DNA of 17,787 nt from an uncultured Mesorhizobium sp. (GTDB taxonomy: Bacteria > Pseudomonadota > Alphaproteobacteria > Rhizobiales > Rhizobiaceae), in assembly GCA_937958475.1 (NCBI GenBank), contig CALFXR010000072.1, positions 1-17,787 on the forward strand, read 5' to 3'. The first letter of the stretch is position 1. Each line of letters starts with the position of its first letter. Under the pieces are notes generated by a model. It searched no databases and had not been told where the DNA came from. It saw only the letters and a list, made by a program, of their open reading frames with translations. The position numbers were made by a program, and so were the translations under genes. Below are positions 1 to 7,327 of this stretch, piece by piece.

Positions 1-350
1 CCGCGTCGCTCGGCGCGCAGATCAACGTGCCGAACATGCCCGGCTCGTCGCTCCGCGTGATCGGCTTCTACGCCAACAACGCGAATGCCTACTCGGTCGG
101 CGGCCGCTGGTCGGTGCTGGCTTCGTACAACCACGTGTTCTCGCCGAAGTTGAGCGCCTCGGTCGGCGGTCAGTACATCGCCGACACGAACTACGCCGCG
201 GCCGGCACGCCGAACACCTGGGTTGTCGAAGCTTCGCTCGTCGCGGTTCCGGTGCAGAACTTCGAGGTCCGCCTCGAGGCCAACTACACCAAGTCCACCA
301 ATACCGCTGGCTACGCCACCGGCTACCTGCGCTTCACGCGCTACTTCTAA
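1..350 (+). CDS. Porin, C-terminal part (rhizobial outer-membrane porin family), truncated by the window edge
   Basis: The reading frame is open from position 3 and ends at TAA 348-350, so only about 115 C-terminal residues are visible and the true start lies outside the window. The protein alternates short amphipathic strands (WSVLASYNHVF, LSASVGGQYIA, TWVVEASLVAV, FEVRLEANYT, ATGYLRFTRYF) as expected of a beta-barrel. It ends in Phe, the usual terminal residue recognised by the BAM outer-membrane assembly machinery. The ending GYLRFTRYF matches the C-terminal pattern of rhizobial porins (Omp2a/2b, RopA type), which form general diffusion channels. A strong terminator follows 22 bases after the stop, so this gene ends its transcription unit. 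Family assignment is fairly secure; which porin paralogue it is cannot be told. Confidence 0.85.
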   Translation, partial: ASLGAQINVPNMPGSSLRVIGFYANNANAYSVGGRWSVLASYNHVFSPKLSASVGGQYIADTNYAAAGTPNTWVVEASLVAVPVQNFEVRLEANYTKSTNTAGYATGYLRFTRYF

Positions 351-372
351 TCGACCCTTCGGTCGACGGACG

Positions 373-402
373 CGAAACCCGGCGGGCAACCGCCGGGTTT
401 CG
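373..402 (+). terminator. Rho-independent-type terminator of the porin gene
   Basis: A perfect 13-bp inverted repeat (373-385 with 390-402) encloses the GNRA-type tetraloop GCAA at 386-389. The stem is A/T at its outer end and G/C-rich near the loop. It begins 22 bases after the porin stop codon. The T-rich side is only the TTTCG at the end of the stem, with no long T tract after it. The hairpin is symmetric, so it could also stop transcription arriving from the minus-strand hydrolase. Confidence 0.8.
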
Positions 403-578
403 TGCGTTCGGGGGAAGCCGCGGTCGCGATGTTTCGCGCACGCCGGGCAGGCCGCCGCGGCGAGACGCTCCAGCGCCGCACCGAGCCGGCACGGCGGGGA
501 GCATGCGCCGGCCGCACGCAGCCGAGCGGATGGGTCCGGCCGCCTCAGCTCAGGCCGATCGCGTCACGGCCGGGGGCG

Positions 579-1475
579 CTATCGTCCCGCCTTGCGGTCC
601 GCCTCGGCGAGGAAAGCCTTGATGACGTTGGGCAGGTCGCCGGTCTCGAGCAGCGGCGCGTGGCCCTGCCCGGCGACGGTGACGGCGCTGAAATCGGGAT
701 GGCGCGCGGCCATTTCGCCGAGCGTCGCGGCGGAAAACAGCGTCGAGTTCGCCCCGCGGATGGCGAGCACGGGAACCTTGCAGAGCGCGGCGAACAGCGA
801 CCACAGTTCGGGCAGGGGTTTTTCCGGATCGAGCCCCGCCAGCGTGTTGACAAGCGCCGGGTCGTAGTCGGGAACCGGCACGCCGTCCTCGTCGCGATGG
901 ATGGCGCGCACCAGCCGCTCCCAGTCGGCGTCGGCGAGCGCGGAGAACGCGGCGCCCTGCACCGCGCGCGCGATTCCCGCGGCCTCGGGGAAGGTCTTCG
1001 GCTTCGGCGCGTCGGCGAGATAGGAGCGGATCTGCACGAGGCCGGCGGTCTCGACCACCGGCCCGATGTCGTTCAGCACCGCCGCCTTCACCAGGTCCGG
1101 CCGCATCGCGGCAAGGAGATGGATGAGCACGCCGCCGCGCGAGGTGCCGATGAAGGCGGCCTCGCCGATGCCGAGCGCCGCAAGTCCGTCGATGGTGTCC
1201 TGCGTCTCGACCTTGGCGTCGTATTTTTTCCAGTCCGCGTCATGGCCGGACAGGCCGCGTCCGCGATAGTCGAAGGCGACGACCCGGCGCGGTGCATCTT
1301 CGTCGCGGCTGAGCGACAGGGCGAGTTCGTGGAAGTCGCGGGCGTTGCGCGTCAGGCCGGGCAGGCACACGACGGGCAGGCGGCCGCCGCCGCCCTCGCC
1401 GTAGACGCGCGCATGCAGCCGAAGCCCGTCCTGCGCGGCGTAGAAGAAATCGGAAAAGCCGTCCGTCGTCGTCAT
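579..1475 (-). CDS. Alpha/beta hydrolase of unknown substrate
   Basis: This is a 298-residue alpha/beta hydrolase fold protein with no signal peptide, so probably cytoplasmic. Residues 39-48 (PGLTRNARDF) form the oxyanion-hole region, DYRGRGLS (69-76) is the usual second loop, and GTSRGG (110-115) is the nucleophile elbow with Ser112. GHAPLL (271-276) carries the catalytic His272. The loop where most relatives have the catalytic Asp (RGxxSD) reads RGANSTL, with Thr245 in that place; Asp136 in LNDIGP, after the preceding strand, is a possible substitute. I chose the ATG at 1473-1475 because GAGGGG lies about 6 bases upstream on the minus strand and conserved sequence starts there; an in-frame extension to 1559 looks non-coding. 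It lies 126 bases downstream of the lytic transglycosylase on the same strand and may share its transcript. The substrate cannot be inferred. Confidence 0.85.
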   Translation of the reverse strand: MTTTDGFSDFFYAAQDGLRLHARVYGEGGGGRLPVVCLPGLTRNARDFHELALSLSRDEDAPRRVVAFDYRGRGLSGHDADWKKYDAKVETQDTIDGLAALGIGEAAFIGTSRGGVLIHLLAAMRPDLVKAAVLNDIGPVVETAGLVQIRSYLADAPKPKTFPEAAGIARAVQGAAFSALADADWERLVRAIHRDEDGVPVPDYDPALVNTLAGLDPEKPLPELWSLFAALCKVPVLAIRGANSTLFSAATLGEMAARHPDFSAVTVAGQGHAPLLETGDLPNVIKAFLAEADRKAGR

Positions 1476-1601
1476 GTCGTGCCCCTCGGTGTGACCGGCA
1501 AGCTGCGATCTTCCGCGGTCGAGGTCTAGCGGCCGACGGGGGTGCCGTGCAAGACGCATCGCCGCACCGTCCTATGCGCCGGTACGCAACGCCGGACCGC
1601 T

Positions 1602-3653
1602 TCACCGCCCGTCGACGAGGTCGCCCGCGATGTCGAAGCGGCCGGTGAGCCGCATCTTGTAGACCTGGTAGTTCTCCATCACCCGCTGCACGTAGGAGCG
1701 CGTCTCGGTGTAGGGGATGCGCTCGATCCAGTCGACGACCGCGTCGAGGTCCTCGCCGCGCGGGTCGCCGTAGCGCCTGGTCCATTCGAGCGCCCGCCGC
1801 GGGCCGGCATTGTAGCCGGCGAACGCCAGCACGTAGGAGCCGTCGAAGCGCGACAGCTGCTCGGCGAGGAAGGCGGCGCCCAGCGTGGCGTTGTAGCCGG
1901 CGTCCGCGGTCAGCTTCTCGGCGGAGAAGTCGACGCCGCGCTTCCTGGCCATGTCGCGCGCCGTTCCCGGCAGCAGTTGCAGCAGGCCGCGCGCCCCGGC
2001 CCGCGACACGGCCGCGGCATTGAACTCGCTCTCCTGGCGCGCCACCGCATAGGCGAGTGCCGCGCCGGCGTCGGCCATGTCGGCGCCGTCGGGAATGGCG
2101 CCGAGCGGGTGCGCCAGCAGGCCGACGTCGACGCCGCTGCCGGCCGCGATCTTGCCGACGCGCAGGGCGAGATGATGGTCGCCGCGCGCCTGCGCCCGTG
2201 CCGCCAGCAGCGCCACTTCGCCCGGATTGCCGAGCCTTTCGGCGAGGTCGCGATAGAACAGGTCGGCGCGGGCGGTGTCGCCGGCCGCCTCCAGCCGCGC
2301 CAGCGCACGCACGGATTCGCGCCGGTTGAAGGCCAGCGCGTCGGCGCCGGTCGGATGCGGTTCGCCGATGTCGAGGGCGAACCGGCCGAGCTTCGCCGCT
2401 GCGAGCTGGCCGTAGAAGGTGGCGCCGTAGGCGGCGGCCTGCACGAAAGAGGCGGCGGCGTCGCCCGGCGCGCCCGCTTCGGCCGCCCGTCCCAGCCAGT
2501 AGTACGCGCGCGAGCGCGAGATCGGCCCTTCGGCGACGTCGACGATCCGGGCGAAGTGGCCGGCGGCCTTCGCCGCGTCGCCCAGCGCGCGCAGCGCGTA
2601 CCAGCCGGCGTGGAATTCGGCGTCGGCGACCGTCACCGGGCTTCCGCCGGCCTGTCCGGCGGCCAGCGCATAGGCGGTTGCCGCATCGCCGAGGTCGAGG
2701 AGTTCGCGCGACAGCGCCCGGCGCTCCTGCCACCAGCCGTCGGGGTCGGCGACGGGTGCGTCGGCCGGCGCGGCGAGCAGCGCCGCCGCCGCCTCGCGCA
2801 TCCTGCCCGCCTTGCGCAGGTACCGCGCCTCGGCGAAGGCGTGGCCGGCCGAACGCTGGTCTGCCGGCACCGCCCCGAGAAGTGCTGCGGCGTTCGCCTC
2901 GCCGCGAATCGCCGCCGCCCAGGCGCGCCACAGTTCCTGTGCCCCGGCAAGCACGGCGACCCGCCCGGCCGAGGCGATGCGCTCGTGGTGCAGCATCGTT
3001 TCCATGCGGATACGGTGGTCGGCCGGCGCGATGATGGCGCCGAATTCGCCGATCACCGCCGCTTCCGTCGCGGCCTCCAGGCGCTGCGACCGCCATGCCG
3101 CGCCGATCGCGGCGGCGGCGCGCTCCGTGTCGCCCTGTTCGCGATAGGCCCGCGCCAGCGCGATGGCGCCTTCGATCGTCAGCGTCTCGCCGTCGCCGAT
3201 CGCGGCGATCACCGCCTCAGGTCCGGCCTTCTCGCGATGCAGCGCGCGTTCCAGGTTGCGGCGCAGCGCCACCTGTCCGGGCCACCCGGCGAGCGCTTGT
3301 GCCGCCTCGGCGATCTCGGCGGCCGAGATCCCGCGTCCGCCGTCGATGGCGATCGCCCAGGCGAGGATGTTCCGGTCGAGCGTGTCGGCGGCAAGTCCGT
3401 CGCGCACGGCGCGCGCCCGTGCCACGTCGCCGGCGGCGAGCGCGTCGAGACCTTCGCGGAGCGCGGCGAGGTCGTCGACCGTCGCGCCGCCGAAGCCGCG
3501 CGGCTCGCCGGCGATCGCCGCCGTCGTCGTCGCGTCGAGCGGGCGGGCGCCGCCGTCGCCCGCGGCGACATGCCAGACGATCGGCAGGATCGCGGCGAGG
3601 CCGCCGGCGGCGGCCGCGCGGGCGAGCCAGGTCGTGCGTCTCGATCCGCTCAT
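1602..3653 (-). CDS. slt: Soluble lytic murein transglycosylase (Slt70-like)
   Basis: This 683-residue exported protein should cleave the MurNAc-GlcNAc bond of peptidoglycan, leaving 1,6-anhydro-MurNAc ends, in the periplasm. A basic start (SGSRR) and a hydrophobic stretch at about 9-31 form a signal peptide or membrane anchor. About 470 Ala-rich helical residues follow, like the ring-shaped U domain of Slt70. The C-terminal SLT domain (about 532-665) contains ARQESEFN with catalytic Glu541, GARGLLQLLPGTA, and AFAGYNAGP, which close the active site. Downstream, WIERIPYTETRSYVQRVMENYQVYK is the family's typical end (listed as two blocks: residues about 642-652 and 653-666). The length is close to the E. 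coli enzyme (about 645). AGGAGAGG directly precedes the ATG at 3651-3653. It is divergent from dapA. The enzyme class is secure; the exact paralogue name is less so. Confidence 0.9.
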   Translation of the reverse strand: MSGSRRTTWLARAAAAGGLAAILPIVWHVAAGDGGARPLDATTTAAIAGEPRGFGGATVDDLAALREGLDALAAGDVARARAVRDGLAADTLDRNILAWAIAIDGGRGISAAEIAEAAQALAGWPGQVALRRNLERALHREKAGPEAVIAAIGDGETLTIEGAIALARAYREQGDTERAAAAIGAAWRSQRLEAATEAAVIGEFGAIIAPADHRIRMETMLHHERIASAGRVAVLAGAQELWRAWAAAIRGEANAAALLGAVPADQRSAGHAFAEARYLRKAGRMREAAAALLAAPADAPVADPDGWWQERRALSRELLDLGDAATAYALAAGQAGGSPVTVADAEFHAGWYALRALGDAAKAAGHFARIVDVAEGPISRSRAYYWLGRAAEAGAPGDAAASFVQAAAYGATFYGQLAAAKLGRFALDIGEPHPTGADALAFNRRESVRALARLEAAGDTARADLFYRDLAERLGNPGEVALLAARAQARGDHHLALRVGKIAAGSGVDVGLLAHPLGAIPDGADMADAGAALAYAVARQESEFNAAAVSRAGARGLLQLLPGTARDMARKRGVDFSAEKLTADAGYNATLGAAFLAEQLSRFDGSYVLAFAGYNAGPRRALEWTRRYGDPRGEDLDAVVDWIERIPYTETRSYVQRVMENYQVYKMRLTGRFDIAGDLVDGR

Positions 3654-3866
3654 GCCTCTCCTTTGCTTCGTCCGCTGCGGCCCTCGATCGGGATCAGGCT
3701 ACGCCCGGCCGGTGAAGGCATCGTTAGCGAAAGGTTGACGCCGGAAACGCCGCCGTCCGCCCGTTGGTCCTGCACCGCCGCGGTGTCAGGACTATGGTGC
3801 GCGGCGCGTTTTTCCGCTAGAAGCCCGCCAGTTGCCCGTAACCAGGGGTTCCAGGAGTTTTTTCGC
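3654..3866. other. Divergent intergenic region between slt and dapA
   Basis: This 213-base gap must hold the start signals for both the minus-strand transglycosylase and the plus-strand dapA. A TTGACG at about 3734-3739 could be a -35 element on the plus strand, but no convincing -10 lies 16-18 bases after it. AGGAG at 3853-3857, nine bases before the dapA ATG, is a clear ribosome binding site. I see no operator-like palindrome. Confidence 0.4.
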
Positions 3867-4748
3867 ATGTTCAGAGGCTCGTTGACCGCGCTCGTCACAC
3901 CGTTCCGCAAGGACGGGAGCCTCGACGAGAAAGCCTTCCGCGACCTCGTCGAATGGCAGATCGCCGAGGGCACCAACGGCCTCGTCCCGGTCGGCACCAC
4001 GGGCGAGTCGCCGACGCTGAGCCATGACGAGCACCGCGAGGTCGTGCGCATCTGCGTCGAGGTGGCGAAGGGCCGCGTGCCCGTCGTCGCCGGCGCCGGT
4101 TCCAACAACACCGTCGAGGCGGTCGGCCTGGTCAAGTTCGCCGAGGAGGTCGGCGCCGACGCCGCGCTCGTCGTCACGCCCTATTACAACAAGCCGACCC
4201 AGCGCGGCCTCTACGCCCACTTCGCCGCGGTGGCGCAGGCGACGAAGCTGCCGATCATCATCTACAACATCCCGCCGCGCTCGGTCATCGACATGATGCC
4301 GGACACGATGGGCCGCCTCGCGCACGACTTCGCCAACATCGTCGGCGTCAAGGACGCCACCGGCAAGGTCGAGCGCGTCTCGGAACAGCGCCTGACCTGC
4401 GGCAAGGATTTCATCCAGCTTTCCGGCGAGGACGCCTCGGCGCTCGGCTTCAACGCCCATGGCGGGGTAGGGGCCATCTCGGTCACCTCCAACGTCGCGC
4501 CCAGGCTGTGCGCCGAGTTCCAGGCGGCCACGCTGAGGAACGACAAGGAGACCGCGCTGGAGCTGCAGGACCGGCTGATGCCGCTGCACAAGGCGATCTT
4601 CGCCGAGCCGGGCCTGTGCGGGGCGAAGTATGCGCTGTCGAAGCTGGGCAGGGTGGAGAACGTCGTGCGCTCGCCGCTGGTCACCATCGAGGCGTCGACC
4701 GCCGAGAAGATCGACGCGGCGATGAAGCATGCGGGCTTGATCAATTGA
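3867..4748 (+). CDS. dapA: 4-hydroxy-tetrahydrodipicolinate synthase
   Basis: DapA condenses pyruvate with aspartate semialdehyde, the first committed step of lysine and meso-diaminopimelate synthesis, in the cytoplasm. The 293-residue length equals the usual one. GTTGES (43-48) supplies the substrate Thr44/Thr45, PYYNKP (105-110) supplies Tyr107, IIYNIPPRS supplies Tyr133 and Arg138, and VGVKDATG carries the Schiff-base Lys162. His56, Asn80, Glu84 and Tyr106, equivalents of the lysine-binding residues of E. coli DapA, are all present, so feedback inhibition by lysine is likely. I chose ATG 3867 because AGGAG lies nine bases upstream and MFRGSLTALVTPF is the family's normal beginning; a long upstream in-frame extension is only a shadow of slt. 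smpB starts 25 bases downstream, and the product serves the same cell-wall polymer that the divergent slt cleaves. Confidence 0.97.
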   Translation: MFRGSLTALVTPFRKDGSLDEKAFRDLVEWQIAEGTNGLVPVGTTGESPTLSHDEHREVVRICVEVAKGRVPVVAGAGSNNTVEAVGLVKFAEEVGADAALVVTPYYNKPTQRGLYAHFAAVAQATKLPIIIYNIPPRSVIDMMPDTMGRLAHDFANIVGVKDATGKVERVSEQRLTCGKDFIQLSGEDASALGFNAHGGVGAISVTSNVAPRLCAEFQAATLRNDKETALELQDRLMPLHKAIFAEPGLCGAKYALSKLGRVENVVRSPLVTIEASTAEKIDAAMKHAGLIN

Positions 4749-4773
4749 GGCGGGTGCCCCACCTCAGTTCGTC

Positions 4774-5253
4774 ATGACCCAGGGCAAGAAGTCGGATCCG
4801 AACAACAAGGTCGCCGCGGAGAACCGCAAGGCGCGCTTCTCCTATGAGGTGCTCGACACGCTCGAGGTCGGCCTGGTGCTGACCGGCACCGAGGTCAAGT
4901 CGCTGCGCGGCGGCCACGCCAACATTCAGGAATCCTACGCCTCCCTGGAAGGCGGCGAGCTCTGGCTGATCAACTCCTACCTGCCCGAATACCTCCAGGG
5001 TAACCGCTTCAACCACGAGCCCCGGCGTCGCCGCAAGCTGCTGGTCTCGAAGCGGGAAATGGCGCGGCTGGGCCAGTCCGTCGAGCGCGAGGGCATGACG
5101 CTCGTGCCGCTGAAGATTTATTTCAACGACCGCGGCCGCGCCAAGATGCTGCTCGCGGTGGCCCGCGGCAAGAAGCTGCACGACAAGCGCGAGACCGAGA
5201 AGCAGCGCGACTGGGCGCGCGAGAAGGGCCGTCTGCTCAAGGCCCACGGCTGA
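4774..5253 (+). CDS. smpB: SsrA-binding protein SmpB
   Basis: SmpB binds tmRNA (SsrA) and delivers it to stalled ribosomes for trans-translation, which tags the incomplete protein and releases the ribosome. The 159-residue length is normal. The N-terminal NRKARFSYEV and GLVLTGTEVKSLR (about 34-46) form the start of the OB-fold core. INSYLPEY and LKIYFNDRGRAK are core blocks, and GKKLHDKRETEKQRDW is the conserved basic C-terminal tail that enters the ribosomal decoding site. The ATG at 4774 follows dapA by 25 bases without a strong Shine-Dalgarno sequence, so translation may depend partly on dapA coupling. The dapA-smpB pairing is common in the Rhizobiales as I recall it. No ssrA gene was recognised in this window. 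Confidence 0.97.
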   Translation: MTQGKKSDPNNKVAAENRKARFSYEVLDTLEVGLVLTGTEVKSLRGGHANIQESYASLEGGELWLINSYLPEYLQGNRFNHEPRRRRKLLVSKREMARLGQSVEREGMTLVPLKIYFNDRGRAKMLLAVARGKKLHDKRETEKQRDWAREKGRLLKAHG

Positions 5254-5326
5254 GGCAGCGCCGCCGGGCTGCCCCGTCGGCCCCTGCGTCGCAACGCGAT
5301 ACCGGCATCGTCAGAAAAATAAAGTA

Positions 5327-5379
5327 GGGCGCGGCCGGACCCCCCGGTCCCGACCGCGCCCGGCCCCTTCGTGGGGGCC
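5327..5379. terminator. Two tandem hairpins between convergent smpB and the peroxidase gene
   Basis: The first hairpin pairs 5327-5341 with 5346-5361, about 15 bp with one G-T wobble and one bulge, around a C-rich loop. The second pairs GGCCCC (5362-5367) with GGGGCC (5374-5379) around TTCGTG. The genes converge here and both structures are symmetric, so they probably end transcription from both sides. On the minus strand the first hairpin is followed by a mixed T-rich stretch (about 5311-5326). Confidence 0.7.
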
Positions 5380-5391
5380 TGTTCCGCTCTG

Positions 5392-6441
5392 TTACTTCAC
5401 TTCGCCCGTCGGGCGCGGTGTGGTTGACGTCTCGGGCGGCAGGATCGGATAGACGACCTCGGGAACCTTGCCGGTCAGCGCCTCGAGGAAGGCGGTGATC
5501 GCGGTCACTTCTTCGTCGTTGAGTTCCTCACCCAGCTGCGAGGTGCCCATGATGGCCACCGCCTGCTTCAGGTCCCACACCTTGCCCGAATGGAAGTAGG
5601 GCGCGGTGACGGCGATGTTGCGCAGCGGCGCGGCACGGAAGACGTAGGAATCGTCGGCCGTCGCGGTGACGGCGAAGCGGCCCTTGTCGCCCTCGGGCAG
5701 GACGTCGGCGCCGGGCTTCTCGACCAGGCCGAACGGATAGTAGCCGGTGCCGCCGACGTTGATGCCGTTGTGGCAGGAGGCACAGCCCTTCTCGACGAAG
5801 AGGTCGAGGCCGGTCTTCTGCACGTCCGTCAGCGCCGCGTCGTCGCCGTTGAGGTAGGAATCGAACGGCGCCGGCGTGATCAGCGTCGCCTCGAAGGCCT
5901 CGATCGCCTTGGCGAAGTTGTCGAAGCTGACCGGATCGGCTTCACCAGGGAACGCCGCCTTGAACCACTCGACATACTGCGGCATCGAGTTCAGCGTGGC
6001 GACGACGTTGACCGGCGTGTTGGCCATCTCGACGCCCGCCTGTACGGGGCCCTTGGCCTGGGCCTTCAGGTCCTCGGCGCGGCCGTCCCAGAACTGGGCT
6101 TCGTTGAACACCGCGTTCAGCGCCGTCGGCGCGTTGCGCGGGCCCTTCTGCCAGCCATGGCCGATCGAGGTCTCGAGGTTGTCGTCACCGCCGGTCGCCA
6201 GATTGTGGCACGAGTTGCACGAGAACACGCCCGAAGCGGACATGCGCGGATCGAAGAACAGCGCCTTTCCGAGCGCGATCTTCTCAGGGGTGATCGGGTT
6301 CTCGCTGACCGCCGGAATGGTCGACGGAAGCGGCTTGAAGACGTCGAGCGCCTTGGTACGCAACTCGTCCGCTTGCGCGGCCCCGAACACGCAGGCCGCC
6401 GCCACGGTCGCTGCCAGCAGGGTTTTCAGAGGGCTTTTCAT
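5392..6441 (-). CDS. Di-heme cytochrome c peroxidase, periplasmic
   Basis: This 349-residue protein belongs to the bacterial di-heme cytochrome c peroxidase (CCP/MauG) family, which reduces hydrogen peroxide to water in the periplasm using electrons from a small c-type cytochrome or cupredoxin. A signal peptide covers residues 1-24 with likely cleavage after AQA. Heme-binding motifs are CNSCH (75-79) and CASCH (220-224). The conserved FWDGRAEDL (117-125), FRAAPLRNIAVTAPYFHSG (268-286) and MGTSQLG (298-304, Met298 as probable axial ligand) place it in the peroxidase branch rather than MauG. AGGTGG lies five bases before the ATG at 6439-6441. A near-perfect FNR/FixK box is upstream, so induction at low oxygen is likely. 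The gene stands alone, with no cognate cytochrome beside it. Confidence 0.93.
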   Translation of the reverse strand: MKSPLKTLLAATVAAACVFGAAQADELRTKALDVFKPLPSTIPAVSENPITPEKIALGKALFFDPRMSASGVFSCNSCHNLATGGDDNLETSIGHGWQKGPRNAPTALNAVFNEAQFWDGRAEDLKAQAKGPVQAGVEMANTPVNVVATLNSMPQYVEWFKAAFPGEADPVSFDNFAKAIEAFEATLITPAPFDSYLNGDDAALTDVQKTGLDLFVEKGCASCHNGINVGGTGYYPFGLVEKPGADVLPEGDKGRFAVTATADDSYVFRAAPLRNIAVTAPYFHSGKVWDLKQAVAIMGTSQLGEELNDEEVTAITAFLEALTGKVPEVVYPILPPETSTTPRPTGEVK

Positions 6442-6503
6442 GACCCACCTCTCTCTTTTCCAGGTTTAACTATCGCTGGGGGGCCTTCGCACTTGCGAAG
6501 AGG

Positions 6504-6544
6504 AACCTAGTCCCGGAGCGCCGTGTTGTTTTGACCTGGATCAA
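6504..6544 (-). promoter_or_regulatory. FNR/FixK-type binding site and probable promoter of the peroxidase gene
   Basis: Positions 6531-6544 read TTGACCTGGATCAA, which fits TTGA-N6-TCAA exactly and differs at one base from the consensus TTGAT-N4-ATCAA of FNR, Anr, FnrL and FixK regulators. On the minus strand TAGGTT (6509-6504) is a plausible -10, giving a start near 6497. The box centre (6537.5) would then lie about 40-41 bases upstream, the class II activator position at which the activator replaces the -35 element. The leader to the ATG would be about 56 bases. The spacing is inferred from the sequence, not from mapped transcripts. Confidence 0.75.
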
Positions 6545-6649
6545 GCGAGCGGGAGGACGCGGACAAAAGTCTGCGATTTGCTGACAAACGACTACGGAAG
6601 ATGAACGTTTGTCTTGGTTTTCCGACGGCCTCGCCCGGCGCGGAAAGCT

Positions 6650-7327
6650 TCAGGCGGCGCGGCTTCCGGTGCGGAGATGGTCCTCTATATCCTTGAAGAC
6701 ATTGACGAACATCTCCTCCGTCAGGACTCCGGTATTGGTGTTGTAGCGCGAGCAGTGGTAGCTGGAGAAAAGCGTGACCGCCCCGATCGGCTCGCGCCCG
6801 CCATGGCGGAACGGATGGGCTGCGACACGCCGCCCCAGGGCGCGCACCACCGACTGGTGGGCGATCGCGCCGAGCGCGAGGATCGCCTCGAGATTGGCGA
6901 ATCGCGTGATGGTCGGCACCAGGAAGCCGCGACAGGTGGCGATCTCGGCGCCGACCGGCTTGTTCTCCGGCGGCACGCAGCGCACCGCGTTGGTGATCGC
7001 GGTGCCCGTCAGTTCGACCCCGTCGTCCGGCCGCGCCTGGTAGTCGCCCCTGGCGAAGCCGAATCGGCCGAGCGTCCGGTAGAGCATCTCGCCGGCGAAA
7101 TCGCCGGTGAAGGGCCGGCCGGTCCGGTTGGCGCCGCGCAGGCCCGGCGCCAGGCCGACGACGAGCAGGCGCACGGTGGCGTCGCCGGCCGCCGGCACGA
7201 AGGTCGGCACCGGCGCGTTGAACCACGCCGGCTCGCGGGCGCGCCACTCGGCGATGAAGCCGTGCAGCCGCGGACAGAGGTCGCAGTCGCGCGGCGGTTC
7301 GGCCGCGCCGGCCTGGCCCGCCGGCAT
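6650..7327 (-). CDS. Uracil-DNA glycosylase, family 5 (UDGb type)
   Basis: This 225-residue enzyme should excise uracil, and probably other deaminated bases, from DNA to start base excision repair. GLAPGLRGANRTGRPFTGD (58-76) is the family 5 motif, with Ala in place of the polar residue of other UDG families and Asp76 as the proposed catalytic acid. VRCVPPENKP (115-124) and SYHCSRYNTNTG (189-200) are the other signatures. Cys15, Cys18, Cys117 and Cys132 are placed to bind the [4Fe-4S] cluster. The start ATG (7325-7327) overlaps the stop codon of the NYN gene as TGATG on the minus strand, which fixes the start and indicates translational coupling. Family 4 is excluded because its GEAPGxxE motif is absent. 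Confidence 0.92.
   Translation of the reverse strand: MPAGQAGAAEPPRDCDLCPRLHGFIAEWRAREPAWFNAPVPTFVPAAGDATVRLLVVGLAPGLRGANRTGRPFTGDFAGEMLYRTLGRFGFARGDYQARPDDGVELTGTAITNAVRCVPPENKPVGAEIATCRGFLVPTITRFANLEAILALGAIAHQSVVRALGRRVAAHPFRHGGREPIGAVTLFSSYHCSRYNTNTGVLTEEMFVNVFKDIEDHLRTGSRAA

Noticed and set aside
1542..3866. Long plus-strand open frame running over slt in the same frame as dapA
   Set aside because: The upstream part is an Arg/Gly/Ala-rich shadow of slt; dapA has its own Shine-Dalgarno sequence and normal start at 3867.
6502..6525. GGAAC followed by a GTT at 16-18 bases, like a general stress (EcfG) promoter
   Set aside because: Spacing and -10 fit poorly, and no plus-strand gene follows.
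6618..6646. TTTCCG/CGGAAA hairpin just after the UDG stop as a terminator
   Set aside because: The stem is only six pairs with a long loop and no T tract on the minus strand.
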